Shown here piece after piece: positions 36,551-47,226 of a stretch of DNA of 64,000 nucleotides. Where the stretch lies: positions 6,006,075 through 6,070,074 of the forward strand of contig ML679968.1 in NCBI GenBank assembly GCA_007922225.1. The letters are read 5' to 3'. The notes under the pieces were generated by a model. It was not told the origin of the DNA, searched no databases, and saw nothing but the letters and a program-made list of their open reading frames with translations. Positions within the stretch are counted from its first letter, which is position 1, and every line of letters starts with the position of its first letter. The DNA comes from Emydura subglobosa (taxonomy: Eukaryota > Chordata > Testudines > Chelidae). The position numbers and the translations under genes were made by a program.

Positions 36551-36794
36551 CACTAGGGCATCCATGTCAATTACACAGCTGATTCGAATTATCTTAAATC
36601 AACTTTCAGCAGCCAATGTACAGAAATAGCAGCAGACTGTTCTCACTATGCTATTTGAGCTGGTCTCTTGCATTCACACATTCCAGCCTTAATTCGAATT
36701 AGAAAGCAGTGCAATCTGGGTAGCTATCCCACAGTGCAACTAGCGACGGAGGCTGTGGCCTCGTCCCAGGATGCATCACTGCTTCCCCCATCCT

Positions 36795-37851
36795 TTCCCC
36801 CTCCCAAACAAACAGGAAAAGGATTTTTGAGCCGTTTTTTTTTTTTTTTTTTGCTCCCTGATTTCGCCATTGCTTTAGAAAAAGAGAAAAAGAGCAAGAA
36901 GGTGAAGCAGCTGCGGCTGCCCTGCTTCAAGACATCCAGCTGAACAATTCCCAAGTGCTGCAGGCAATGAATGAGTGATGCATGAGTGATTTCTGTCCCT
37001 GTATGTTGCTCGCCTTTTCTCATGTACCTAGCACCCCCCACCACCCCTGTTGCTTGCCTGTTCTCATCCACCCAGCATCCCCGTTTGTTGCTTGCTAGAT
37101 CTGTGCCCAGCAAATCTCTCATGAACAAGATTTTCTTTAATAAAGAAACGTTTTGAAAAGATGCAAAATTTTATTTTTGAACAGTCATGTCTTAGGTGAA
37201 GGCGTGGGGGGAAGGGTTCCTTCACTCTCTCCAGGGGTAGGGTAGGGTGTTTAGTTTCTTCCTTTTCCTAATCTGAGACAGTCTGTGTGCGGCACTGACT
37301 AATGATTGGGACACTGGAGAGGTGTTTTCAGAATGGAAAAAAAAATAACAAGATAGCCACAGTCAAATTAGTGAAGAACAATATACCTATGTAAGATTTT
37401 GAACTAATGATGCTTGGATACAATGTAGACACAGTTTTTAAAGTTAGGAAGAATGTATCTATTGATCAATTTCAGCAATGATAGTGTGACACAATGTTGC
37501 CTCTAGTTTATTTGTGTATTGAAGAGTAAGAAGAGACATACATTTCAGTTGTCATAATTATGATTTTATACAATGTAGCAAGTGACTTTCTAATGCAGAC
37601 CGCATGGAGGGCTGTGGGGTAATGGGCTGGCATCACAAACACAGAGAGACAGGATCGGGGGGGGGTGTCATGGGGGGGTTGCTTTCTCTGTTTGCATTCC
37701 AGACCCTCACAGATAGAAAGACGGGGGTTGTGGGGGTGTTGGATTTCTCTGCTTGTATTCAACACACACACAGAGACTGGAACTGAAAAAGAGAACTCAC
37801 CAGATGTCCCTTCCCCAGCATGCTTTTCCCCCTCCCAAACAAACAGGAAAA
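36795..37851 (+). repeat. 26 bp exact direct repeat pair inside the Harbinger-like remnant
   Basis: Positions 36795-36820 and 37826-37851 are identical over 26 bases. Each begins TTCCCCCTCCC and ends AACAGGAAAA. They lie 1031 bp apart. Confidence 0.9.
36873..36978 (+). pseudogene. C-terminal tail of a Harbinger-type Myb-like protein
   Basis: One frame reads a charged K/R/E stretch, then 'EGEAAAALLQDIQLNNSQ' and 'VLQAMNE', and stops at 36976-36978. Harbinger elements encode a Myb/SANT-like DNA-binding partner of the transposase, and I recall tails with 'LLQDIQ' followed by a leucine-rich helix from it. Only this tail survives. Upstream, an 18-base T run at 36835-36852 separates it from GC-rich sequence in which no Myb-like helix is seen. 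An AATAAAG about 160 bp downstream could be the old polyadenylation signal. The identity is an inference from a short match. Confidence 0.45.
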
Positions 37852-38289
37852 TCAAATCTTCCCAGGGCTTGAGGGGAGGGGACTTTACTTGCTATTGTGA
37901 ATACAGAGCACCACAGGTTGATTGGCCAGAGAGGTGAAAATGGAGCATAATAGGGTACATTCCAGAGGTTAATTAATTCGAATTAAGCTCCATTACGTTC
38001 ACACCAACACTAATTCGAATTTACAAAGTCAATTTAGGCGCTACGCCACTTGCAGAGGTGGTCTTATTAAATCGATTTTACTGGCACCTTAAGTCGACTT
38101 AACAGTGGTGACAGTGTGAACGTCGGAGTACTTAAATCAATGTATAGGGGACTTTAAATTGACAGAAGTCCACAGTGTGAACCAGCCCGAAAGCAATGAA
38201 AGCACTTCAGAAACATTCATTGCTTCATCATAGTGCCCTGTGAGAGACAGGACAGCATAGGTCCATTATTTAATGAATGGAGGGAAACA

Positions 38290-38520
38290 ATAACAGAAAA
38301 TGTGGAAATGGCAGAAGAGCTAAATTACTTCTTTTATTTCAGTTTTCACCAGAAAGGTTAATAGTGATTGGACAGCTAACATAGTGAATGCCAGTGAAAA
38401 TGAGGTAGGATCAGAGGCTAAAATAGGGAAAGAACAAGTTAAAAACCATGTAGACAAGTTGCATATCTTCAAGTCTCCAGAACCTGATGAAATACATCCT
38501 AGAATTCTTAAGGAACTGAC
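38290..38520 (+). pseudogene. CR1 ORF2 remnant, start of the RT domain
   Basis: The codons spell a CR1-type lead into the reverse transcriptase: '[16 protein letters not shown]', a charged linker, then [16 protein letters not shown], close to the conserved 'KSPGPDGIHPRVLKEL'. After 'KEL' the sequence has a 13 bp tandem duplication (TTAAGGAACTGAC at 38508-38520 and 38521-38533) and then jumps to the C-terminal part. The palm of the enzyme, including the FADD motif, is missing. The product would have been the retrotransposon replicase; it cannot be made. Confidence 0.8.
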
Positions 38521-38533
38521 TTAAGGAACTGAC

Positions 38534-39160
38534 TCAATAGGGACAAATGCAAAGTACTCCACTGAGGAAGGAACAATCAGTTGCACACATACAAAATGGA
38601 AAATGACTGCCTAGGAAAGAGTACTGCAGAAAGGGATCTGGGTAGTCCTAGAGGATCACAAACTAAATATAAGTGGCCAATGTAATACTGTTTCCAAAAA
38701 AGCAAACATCCTTCTGGGATGTATTAGCAGGAGTGTTATAAGCAAAATAAATGAAATAATTCTTCCACTGTGCGCTGAGTAGGCCTCAACAGGAGTATTG
38801 TGTCCAGTTCTGGATGCCACATTTCAGGAAAGATGTGGACAAATTGGAGAAAGTCCAGAGAAGAGCAACAAAAATTATTAAAGGTCTAGAAAACATGACC
38901 TATGAGGAAACTTTGGAAAAAACTGGATTTGTTTAGTCTGGAGAAGAGAAGACTGAGAGGGGACATAACAGTTTTCAAGTATATAAAAGGTTGTTACAAA
39001 AAGGAAGGAGAAAAAATGTTCTTCTTAACCTCTGAGGATAGGAAAAGAAGCAAGGGGCTTAAATTGCAGCAAGAACGGTTTAGGTTGGATATTAGGAAAA
39101 ACTTCCTCACTGTCAGGGTGACAGTAGGACTGGAAGGGACCTGCCTAGGGAGGTTGTGAA
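38534..39160 (+). pseudogene. CR1 ORF2 remnant, C-terminal part
   Basis: After the deletion the frames give 'DKCKVLH', 'NDCLGKSTAERDLGVVLED', 'KKANILLGCISRSVISK', 'EYCVQFWMPHFRKD'-like wording in broken form, then 'KLEKVQRRATKIIKG' and 'LFSLEKRRLRGDI'. This order is the normal CR1 C-terminus after the RT thumb. Several stops and frame changes occur. The 3' UTR follows without a break and leads to the terminal ATTCTATGAT. Confidence 0.8.
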
Positions 39161-39304
39161 ATCTCCATCACTGGAGATTTTTAAGAGCAGGTTAGACAAA
39201 CACCTGTCAGAGATGGTCTAGATAATACTTAATCATTCCATATGTGCAGGAGACTGGACTAGATGACATCTCGAGGTCCCTTCCAGTCCTACAATTCTAT
39301 GATT

Positions 39305-39954
39305 TACATCAGGGCTGAGTTTGGAGCAGTATTTATTTATTCATTTTCCTTTTCCTTTTGTGGCTTCTTTGTTGCTATTTAGCACATAACTTCCCCTGGA
39401 TAACAGAAGTTTGTTAAAATACCACTGTAACCATGGCTAATTATGAGACGATAACTGACACACATGGGGTTCAAATTAGAGTTGAGCAAATTATTTATTT
39501 ATTTATTTGGTTTGGCGGGCAAACTTAAAAACCAGGACAAAATAAGTCAGTGTGGATCAAACCAAAACTGAAACTTTTCAGGTTTTCTCTTTACACTGAG
39601 ATACCTGAATAAATATTGCTTTGGAAAAACTGAACAAGGTGTTTCCTAAATGAAATTTGCTCCCACAGGATCAGCAGCTGTTGATTTGCCTATGGCAGTG
39701 AGCCTGGAAGCCCTGTTGCGGCAGGTCTGCCCCAGAGCTGTTGGTTCTAGAAGTCCTTTAGTGGGTCTTGGCCCCTTACCTTCTGAATATGGACTCAAAC
39801 CTGTGGCTGTGATTAACTCCTAGCTATGGTAAAGAGGGTGAAAAAAGAATGATTTTCTTGCAGTTTTTCTATATAATTTAAAATTGTGTAGCAGAATTTC
39901 TGCTCTTTTAAAATAAGAAACTTTCAGCTTTAGATCTAAGATCACATTCCCCTG
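39305..39954. other. Unassigned non-coding DNA
   Basis: Only a short TTTA repeat (near 39490-39511) stands out. No gene is seen. Confidence 0.4.
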
Positions 39955-40335
39955 ATGTTGCAGAATATGCCCACTGCCTGCAGCATACAATTCAAACGCC
40001 TCATCTGCAAAGCCTTACATAATCACGCCCCACCTAAATCATTGCTCTCATTTCCCACTAGAACACCTGCCAGCTGTGCTTTTCCTTGTACTTATTCCTT
40101 TCTTAGTCTCTTTTCTCCCACTCTTGCTTTTATGCTTTCTATCACGTTGGCTCCCCCATGCCTGGAACAGTTTCCCTATCCCCATCTGTCTAGCTCTCCC
40201 TTTGCATCCCCCTCATAAGAAAACACGTTCAGGAAACCCCTTCTCAAGATTTTCCATATCCTGTCATTTAAGGAATTCTATGAACGTGACATCTTTCTAT
40301 GAGAGCAGTATCTCAGCATTCCTTTGAATTTCATA
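39955..40335 (+). pseudogene. L2-like LINE ORF2 fragment
   Basis: The frame gives IQFKRLICKALHNHAPP, close to the L2-type 'IQFK-L--KALHG-APPYL', and further on WLPHAWNSFPIP, like the 'LWNSLP' motif near the end of L2 ORF2. The two motifs lie in different frames. It is a short fragment without RT catalytic residues. L2 clade membership is inferred from these motifs and from the larger L2 piece at 40.8-41.8 kb. Confidence 0.6.
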
Positions 40336-40819
40336 TTCCTAAAGGAACATAAATATACTAGCCAAACATTGTACAATCAGACACTACTTCAAGTCAGATT
40401 GCCCAGTTCCAGTTTATCGCAGCTGTGACCAATCAGACCTCCAAAGAGAAGTTGAAGGGAACAAGAGCTATATGAAAGAAAAGCAAAACCCTTGTTGCAT
40501 GGAAGAACATTTAATATCTAAAGTTTTCATTAACTGAATGTTGCACATACAAAATGATTTATTCAACTGCTCATTGGTTTTTAATCCAGGCATTTTTGTG
40601 CATTAACTAGTGGGCATATCTTTTTCACATACAAAATGCAACAGTTGCATACAGGGCCAGATCTGCCAGATGCTGAGTCCCTCCTCAGATTACTAATCAT
40701 CTTCATCTCCTAGTTGAGGTGCTCAGGACCTCCCAGACCAGCTGCCACAATATCTGATTCTGTCATATGTAAAAATCACTTTATTAAACATCTAAAAATA
40801 GGGCATTGTTTATGTATAA
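40336..40819. other. Unassigned non-coding DNA
   Basis: This gap between two L2-like fragments may be diverged L2 or unrelated insertion; I cannot tell. Confidence 0.35.
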
Positions 40820-41765
40820 AAAATGGATCACCGTCATCTCTAGCTCAACATTGCCAAAACTGAGCTTGTGACATTTCCTTCCAAGCCTTCTCCAATAACC
40901 CTGTTCTCTTTTCCTGGTGACATCACTATGATCCTCCCTGTCACGTTGGCCTAGAACATAACTCCTTTCTGCAACTCCACACAAATCTGAGCTATGACCA
41001 AGTCCTGCTTTTCTTCCTCCACAACAGTTCAAATAACTGGTCATCTCTTTCTGTTCTGTCAGCAAAATCATTTGTCCATGTCCTATTCATCTCCCATCTC
41101 AGCCACTGCCATCTCCTATTTTTGTGTCTTGTTGAAAACTAACTATGCTCCACTCTTATCTGTCTGATATGCTACTACCAAAATTACATTTCTCATCCAT
41201 CATTTCAACCATGTAGTTCCTTCTTAGAGTCACTTTGTTGGCTCCTTATTATGCTGTTCACCAAATTCACACTTCCTGTGCTTCCTTCAACAGGCCCTAC
41301 ATCACGCATCTCTGCCTACATCTGAGAACTGGTTTCTGTTCATGTTGCTCCCTCCCTCTCATCTGTGTAGTGAAGGCAGACTAAAGACCCTTTGACTCCA
41401 TGGCAAACATTTTTGTGTTTTCTTCCATACTGCCCCTTTTAGCTGGAATGCCCTTGCCAAACTTTCCCTGTTGGTTTGTTAAGTTTAGATCATAAACTTC
41501 CATAGCAGGTGGTTTTGTGGTTTAATTTGTTTTATAAAATGCCTGTCACATTTTGAGGCTCTCAAAATATTATTATTAATAATAATAAATAAAAGTTTAT
41601 TTTGAATTTTTAAATGTTTAAACACTCACTTTATTACATTTAGCTATTAAGCTTTTGGGGGCAGGTATCACCATTTTGTTCTGTGTTTGTACAATGCCTA
41701 GAACAACGGGGTTCTGGTCCAAAATCTGGGGCTCATGAGCACTTCCACAGTATGAATAATTGATA
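40820..41765 (+). mobile_element. L2-like LINE, C-terminal ORF2 and 3' tail
   Basis: Near 40840 'LNIAKTELVTFPSKP' matches the L2 segment after the RT core ('K-NA-KTE'). Further down, in changing frames, come 'PISATAISYFCV', 'HFNHVVPS' and, near 41440, 'SWNALAKLS', all in the order of the L2 C-terminus. The non-coding tail at 41640-41765 reads 'aagcttttgggggcaggtat', 'ttctgtgtttgtacaatgcc' and 'tagaacaacggggttctgg', the L2-like 3' end also seen at 3262 and 15040. An A/T insert (41560-41640) separates coding remnant and tail. Many stops show that it is old. Confidence 0.65.
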
Positions 41766-41984
41766 ATAGTGCATTATATTTTTCTATTTAATATTTTATA
41801 AATAGATTCATTTATTACAAATAGTACAAATATTTTATGCTCTGCTTACAGTGAGCTTGTATGTCTTATTTTTTGTAACATTGTGTAATATAACAGTACT
41901 GCAGAAATAGAGTTTGTCAGATCTGGATTTATAAACATTTGGTTTATAAATGTTTTTCACACTTTTAGAAATATCTGTGGTTTT

Positions 41985-42125
41985 ATTGATATATTAATAT
42001 AATAATTAAAATAATTATTTACAATTAATTATAATTAATTAATATAATTAATATAATATATTATTATATATTATTATGACTATATGACTTATTTTATTTA
42101 TATATTAATATATATATATATTACA
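41985..42125. repeat. AT-rich low-complexity tract
   Basis: About 140 bases are almost pure A/T, with many 'aattaat' and 'tatata' words and local self-complementarity. Confidence 0.85.
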
Positions 42126-42357
42126 GAAAGAACAGTATGCAGTATTAACTTTCTTTAAACTCCACAAATGGAATTTCATTTTTGATCAATATCATTCAGA
42201 ACAAGAGATACTATTATTATTAATTGGCCCGGAGACTGTTGGCTAATTGTCACCATTTAAGTCTCAGCCTAACAAGATATCCAAAATTTAAACAAAATGC
42301 TCTTTGATAAAGTGATCTTGTGTGTGGGGGGCGGGGGTGGAGGGGGAGGCTAAAGAA

Positions 42358-42465
42358 TTATTCTTCGAGTCCTGGCCCTTTTCCGCATGTGTATTCCACA
42401 TATGTGAAAGATATGGACCACCTCTCAAAGAACATCCAGCTACAGGTAGGTAACTGCCACATACT
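42358..42465. repeat. Possible collapsed DIRS-type terminus pair
   Basis: The left part 'attattcttcgagtcctggc' resembles the DIRS-like end at 7168 (TTCTTCGAGTG). The right part 'ctcaaagaacatccagctac', 'aggtaggtaac' resembles the other end at 10212-10236 (TCGAACAACAGTTACGAGGTAAGTGAC). They face each other with about 30 bp between. This looks like two inverted termini with all internal sequence lost. Confidence 0.5.
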
Positions 42466-42610
42466 CAGTGCTCAGAACTGCCTCTAATTACAACAAAGAT
42501 CACTTAACTTTACAATTTTTCACCAGCTACAAGGAGTGACTTTTTATTTGCAGATAAATGTCTTGTGTGCTAGAAAAAGAAAGGGTTACTAGTGGGCTCA
42601 TAATCCTGTC

Positions 42611-42624
42611 TTTTTTTTTTTTTT
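42611..42624 (+). repeat. Run of 14 T
   Basis: A simple homopolymer run with no tail-like context identified. Confidence 0.8.
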
Positions 42625-42727
42625 CAATAGTCATCTCTAATCTATGTGAAACTCATTCAATTTTATGTTTTTTTATTGGTTGTCTTATTCAAAGTCTCTC
42701 AATACAGTGGGAATTTTGTGACCAAGG

Positions 42728-42845
42728 TCCAATTCAGCAAGAAACTTAAAACATACAGAACTTTAAGCTTTTTAATTCAGTGGGAGTACTGGGAGCTTAA
42801 AGTTAGGCAATGCTAAGTACTTTGCTGAATCTAGGCCTAAATTCA
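42728..42845. repeat. Palindromic ancient repeat, near complete
   Basis: The left arm 'ccaattcagcaagaaactta' pairs with the right arm 'ctaagtactttgctgaatct', and 'aactttaagc' pairs with 'gcttaaagtt'. The centre is 'aattcagtgggagtactggg'. This is the clearest member of the 'attcagcaaagyacttaa' palindromes; others lie at 50440, 57452 and 58270. Confidence 0.7.
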
Positions 42846-43684
42846 CTGAACCATTCTGGGAAGTGGGTGGGGAAATGTGTTCCTGTTCTATGCTGTCAGT
42901 TGGTGCAGTTATAGGGCACCATACCAAATAAACATAGCAAAGATTACATACATAGCATGTCTAATTTGTTAGTATTCAGGTTTATCCTTAGGTCATGTCA
43001 AACCACAGTTAAATAAAACATCTCTGACTCCAGCACTGCAAAATGTTTTGTTTATGCTAATATGCTCCAATGTATCCCAAATCATTGTTAACAGATTAAT
43101 TAGTGCCTTCTATATACTGCCCAAAATCTTTCTCCACTTCTTAAAAAGAAGCAGCAGATGCCCTGAAAGGAATTAAGGAACAGAACAACTCTTTAGAATA
43201 GACTACACTTCAAAACCCTTTACAATCCTGTGTAGATAAAATAAGCTAGTCTGTGGATCCTGCTGAATGTAGTTATTTTCTAAACCTTGGTTGGTGGGGA
43301 TTAAAATCCTTTTCCCTGAGCACATTCTAGAAGTGAGGCGATTTTCTTGCATTTGGCAAAAGAAAATAAATACAGTGATCCTGAATCTGGATTTTTCAAC
43401 AAATCATAATATTGTAACAGAAGTGGTGAACATACAAAGTTACAGTCATTGCTATGATTTACGGTAACACTTTCCAGGTTTGTAGACTATCCCTGCGCCC
43501 ATCCTGTCTATAGCCAGCATTTCTGTGACATCTTTTAGAGAGAGGCCATGAAGTTCCTTCGGCTTTGACCAAGTACTTAGCCTGTGTTCTGTTTCCTGAT
43601 TCTGTTTCCCCAAACACTCCCCACTGAGCCCCTCCTTCAACTCCCTCTACCCCCGAACCCAGAAGCTGGGTTCTTGTTCTCCAA
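42846..43684. other. Unassigned non-coding DNA
   Basis: No gene or nameable repeat. Confidence 0.4.
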
Positions 43685-43935
43685 GGGTATGTCTACACTT
43701 CAAAAAAGGCCCACGGCAGGGCCTTGGCCCACTGTCTTGGGCTCATGGGGCTATAAAATTGCAGTGTAGATGTTTGAATTTGGGACAGAGCCCAGGGTCT
43801 GAGACACCATGAAAGGATTGGGTCTCAAAGCCAAGGGTCCCACCATGCCCAAATGTCTACACTACAATTTAATAGCCCTGAATCCCATGCCCTGCATGAC
43901 TGAGTCAGCTGACTCTGATTCTAATACTTGCTGAT
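43685..43935. mobile_element. Foldback MITE with GTCTACAC ends
   Basis: The left end is AAGGGTATGTCTACACTTCA. Inverted partners 'gctataaaattgcagtgtag' and 'ctacactacaatttaatagc' lie at 43750-43769 and 43858-43877. It is close in kind to the split element at 6981-10437. The right end is degraded near 43935. Confidence 0.65.
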
Positions 43936-44099
43936 GAAGGTTTTTTATTGCCGTGTAGTTTATACCCCAGGTCTTCAGACGGTGCTCAGCCCAATCCCAT
44001 TCTAGTTCAGGATACTTTAAATAAGGCCTGTTTTAGGAAGAAAAAATAGAGTAAGGCCATCTTAAAGTGAAAGACTGTTAAATACAAGATTAATAATCA

Positions 44100-44200
44100 T
44101 ACCTAGCTTTTATATAGTACCATCAATCTCAAAGTGCCCTGCAAAGGTGGCCAGTGTCATTACAGATCACTATCTGTAAAATGGGGATAATATTGTTAGG
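44100..44200 (+). mobile_element. MIR-like fragment
   Basis: 'ctcaaagtgccctgcaaagg', 'gtcattacagatcactatct' and 'gtaaaatggggataatattg' follow the MIR order (internal core, then the 'ttttacagatgrgg' region) with decay. Confidence 0.5.
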
Positions 44201-44874
44201 TGACTGTAAACTTAAGTGACCTACTATGGGAGCAGTGATTATAGTAAGCCTTCAAAAAGGCCACAGTTCTGTGCCACAGCTCAGAAACCAGGTCTCCATT
44301 CATCCCTGTAAGTGCCTTGTTATCCCAGGATCACATGCCACAGCATCTTGCTATAGGTGTGATTGTTCCAGGAACTGGCTTTTTTTGTTTGATAGGAAAC
44401 TAGATGTTTTGTCTTGCCCCCAGGACTCATCATTTGTATCCTCAGGTATTATACGTATCTATACTCTTTTTTCTCAAACCAGTTACGTGTGAGTCATCTC
44501 TTGCTACACCCACTAGCATTACGAATATACCTTGCATAACTTGTTGGGCTTTTTCTTCTTTAGCACTTTAATTTATATTTGCATATCAGCTTATTTCTGT
44601 CTTTTGCTGCACTTAACAATACACAGTGCCCATTTGTAGAAAATTGTATCTGGGTATGTTGACATTGTAAACTGTTTGCCGAGGAGCATAAATAAATTGT
44701 ATTCACACACAGACAGGTCCTGAGGTCCTGACTTAGTTTAGCTGAGCTCTGATTGCTCGATAGCTGAGATTTGGTTGACACTTTGCTCATGTGATTGGTG
44801 GTGAAATGTGATTTTGAATGACAGACTATAGAGTTGCTCACAACAGTAGATCTAGGTCAACATCTTCAAACTTG
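44201..44874. other. Unassigned non-coding DNA
   Basis: No gene or nameable repeat. Confidence 0.4.
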
Positions 44875-45100
44875 GACCAAGATTTTCTAATATGATTAGT
44901 AATTTTGGAGTGCCCAATGTGTGATCCTTTAAAGGGGCCTGATTTTCTGAGCAGGGGTGTTCAGCTTTCTGAAAGTGATGCCTCTCAAAGGTGTCTTAAG
45001 GAAAGCACCCAAAAACTGGCTTATCCAAAAACCCTAGTCACTTTTGAAAATCATGGCCTTTGGTGCCTAAAATTAGGCTGCTGAAAATCAAATCATTTTA
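44875..45100. repeat. Palindromic ancient repeat with 'gattttc' arms
   Basis: The left arm 'accaagattttctaatatga' and the segment 'aggggcctgattttctgagc' face 'tcacttttgaaaatcatggc' on the right. 'gtgccta' words link it to the arms of the tRNA-like foldback family, but no tRNA-like unit is present. Confidence 0.45.
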
Positions 45101-45129
45101 CTTAAGTACTTGAGTACCCACACTGTCAC

Positions 45130-45640
45130 AATTTCAGAATAACAGCACCTATATCTCCCCCATTTCTCCTCCAGTTTAGGAGTTCCCAGTCATATCTCAG
45201 GTCTCCAGCCGTCACCTATCTCTGGGCAGAAACCCTTCTCCCACTCCATCCAGACCAGGGGGGTTTCAGGCTGCACCGCTCCCTGCCTTACACTGTGTTA
45301 TCTCCAGCAAGCCAGTCTGCCTAATGGCCAGCAGTTGTGCTTTGCTTTCTCTTCATGGGCTATGAACAATGTACTGCTAACAGTTACCAGTTATCACACA
45401 GCTCTTTCTAAGCAAGCACATTTATTCTTAAGGTAAAAGCGTTACAGAAAAAACATATAAAAACAATGAACAGAGCTGTGCTACCCCTCCTCCATTGAGT
45501 AGCACACAATCCTACATAAACCATTCATAGGTTCAATACAATATGGTCCACAATGGTACCGTGGTGGGCTACTTTGATGTGTTGATGTTGGTGAGAGAGA
45601 GAGACACAAAACACAGTCACAATTCCAGTAGAGACCATTT
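45130..45640 (-). repeat. Unclassified repeat with the segment shared at 27855
   Basis: It holds 'ggtctccagccgtcacctat', found also at 27.9 kb, and 'agcacatttattcttaaggt', an AATAAA on the minus strand with the same layout as 29460 and 52105. The class is unknown. Confidence 0.45.
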
Positions 45641-45916
45641 TGGCTGTAGTAGTATTACAGCTTGGTGAATTATTCACAGTGAACAATATGTTTGACAGAC
45701 TTATTAGCCTGTTCTATTCAGACATCATCTGTGAATAGACTTCAAGGAGCCAAGTGTGTCAAAAGGCTCTGGCTGAACCAGAAGGAAATCTGCAGCAGTA
45801 TTGGAGAGGCCTAAAGCAGCCTGGTGGGAGTTATGCACCGAGGCTCTTTTGAAAATTCCACTAGGCCCCTAACTGCATCTTTAAGTGCCTAAATACCTTT
45901 AAAAATCTGTCTGAAA

Positions 45917-46178
45917 GGCCTTGTCAACACTAAGCATAAGGGGATTCAGTTACAACATGGCTGTCTCTTGACCTAATAACAACCGGGTTAAAATGTGTAT
46001 TGTTGTCAGACCTAACCATGTCCCCATAATCAAGCTAAGATCTGGGATTTAGCTATGCGGTACACGGTTAGGTCCTGTCCACACTATACATTTTAACTGT
46101 GTTGTAAGTGGCTCGGAGGGCAACTGTGTTGTAATGGAGTCCCTGGTTTGGTTATAGATGTAGTGTAGATGGGACCAA
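45917..46178. mobile_element. Foldback MITE related to the GTCTACAC group
   Basis: The left end 'aggccttgtcaacactaagc' pairs with the right end 'gtagtgtagatgggacc'. Internal 'aggtcctgtccacactatac' adds an inner copy of the end sequence. There are no coding frames. Confidence 0.5.
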
Positions 46179-47156
46179 AGCTTACTGAGTCCCACACAGT
46201 TGCATTAATATTTCAACTTTACCATGTCACATTTTGACATAAGTGTCTACACACAGCAATATTAGTTTGGCAAAGTCTGTCATTTAGGGATGAAGCATAG
46301 GTGCCAGATGAAAGCTTCTTTCCCTGAGGCAAATCCATTCCTGTCATTGGGGTTATAGGAATAAGCTCACAGCATGGACTCCCTTAGTCTGACATACTTA
46401 AATTCACTTAGTTTGGCTAATTTGACTGTCGTGTATTAGATTGATATCTGAGTACGGTTCCCAATTTTAAGGTATCATTTTTAAATAGCTCATATTAAAC
46501 ATTGAAGAGATTTAGGCTCATGTGTCAGATTACGTTGTAATGTCTGTGTAAGATTATCTGTGATAAATCAATAAGCTATTTTATTTTTTATTCACAGTAA
46601 ATATTAGTGGCTCAGTTTGAGGAATACATTCTGAAATGGAGTCAATGGATCTATGACAATTTACACCACCTAAAGAATCTGCTCCGGAGTTCTTAAAATA
46701 GCTGCTTGAAATTCCAATTACTTTCTTATGGTGATAAAATTGCTATAGGGCTAAATCTATTAAACATTCTGGGAAAGAATTGGAGTCCTGGAACTTACAT
46801 TTTGGAAACTAAGCTAGTTTAGCTTTCTTCCTTGATTATCAGTCAAAATAAAATAAAAACCACAGAATCTCTTCCTTTGAGAGCTGAGTAATAAGGACAT
46901 TGTGTATTCAACCTAAGCAAAGCTAATGAGGGATAATATTATAATATTATATGTTATATTTGGCAGCAGGTGCCAGAAAAAATGTCCTCTAAAACCTAGC
47001 TAACCTGTGAAGAATAAGTAGATGGTGCTTACAATGAAGAGAACTTTAAAAGAAATGGAAAAAACTTACTACACTGACATTGTAATGTTTTGTTTGGTGA
47101 ATGCTGGATTAAGAATGTACATATTACATTCAGATCCTTTCTCAAAGAAACACACG
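46179..47156. other. Unassigned non-coding DNA
   Basis: No gene. A weak palindromic repeat may lie at 46600-46690. Confidence 0.35.
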
Positions 47157-47226
47157 GTGAAATCCTGTCTCCTTTGAAATCAATGGCAAAACACCCGTTG
47201 CCTTCAGTGGAACTAGGATTTCACCC
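47157..47226. repeat. Palindromic ancient repeat
   Basis: 'ggtgaaatcctgtctccttt' at the left is the inverted form of 'gtggaactaggatttcaccc' at the right, with 'gaaatcaatggcaaaacacc' in the middle. The arms pair over most of their length. Confidence 0.7.

Larger units (their letters stand above)
36570..38180. mobile_element. Harbinger-like DNA transposon remnant
   Basis: Both subterminal regions carry TTAATTCGAATTA-type palindromes (36692-36705, and 37973-37986) and 'attcgaatt' copies at 36585 and 38013. The right end has 'ccacagtgtgaaccagccc', matching a run of 'cacactgt' words on the other strand. The interior holds the 3' end of a gene remnant (36873-36978), an AATAAAG near 37139 and three rough repeats at 37605-37785. 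No transposase domain is left. The Harbinger call comes from the accessory protein tail and the TCGA-rich ends, from memory of turtle families; the exact left end is unclear. Confidence 0.5.
38240..39304 (+). mobile_element. CR1 LINE, internally deleted, with 3' end
   Basis: A sense-strand CR1 copy holds the start of the RT domain (38290-38520) and, after a deletion, the C-terminus and 3' UTR (38534-39304). The end reads 'ggactagatgacatctcgag', 'gtcccttccagtcctacaat' and 'tctatgatt', the CR1 ATTCTATGATT terminus. Stops and frameshifts make it inactive. CR1 is the main LINE of birds, crocodilians and turtles. Confidence 0.9.
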
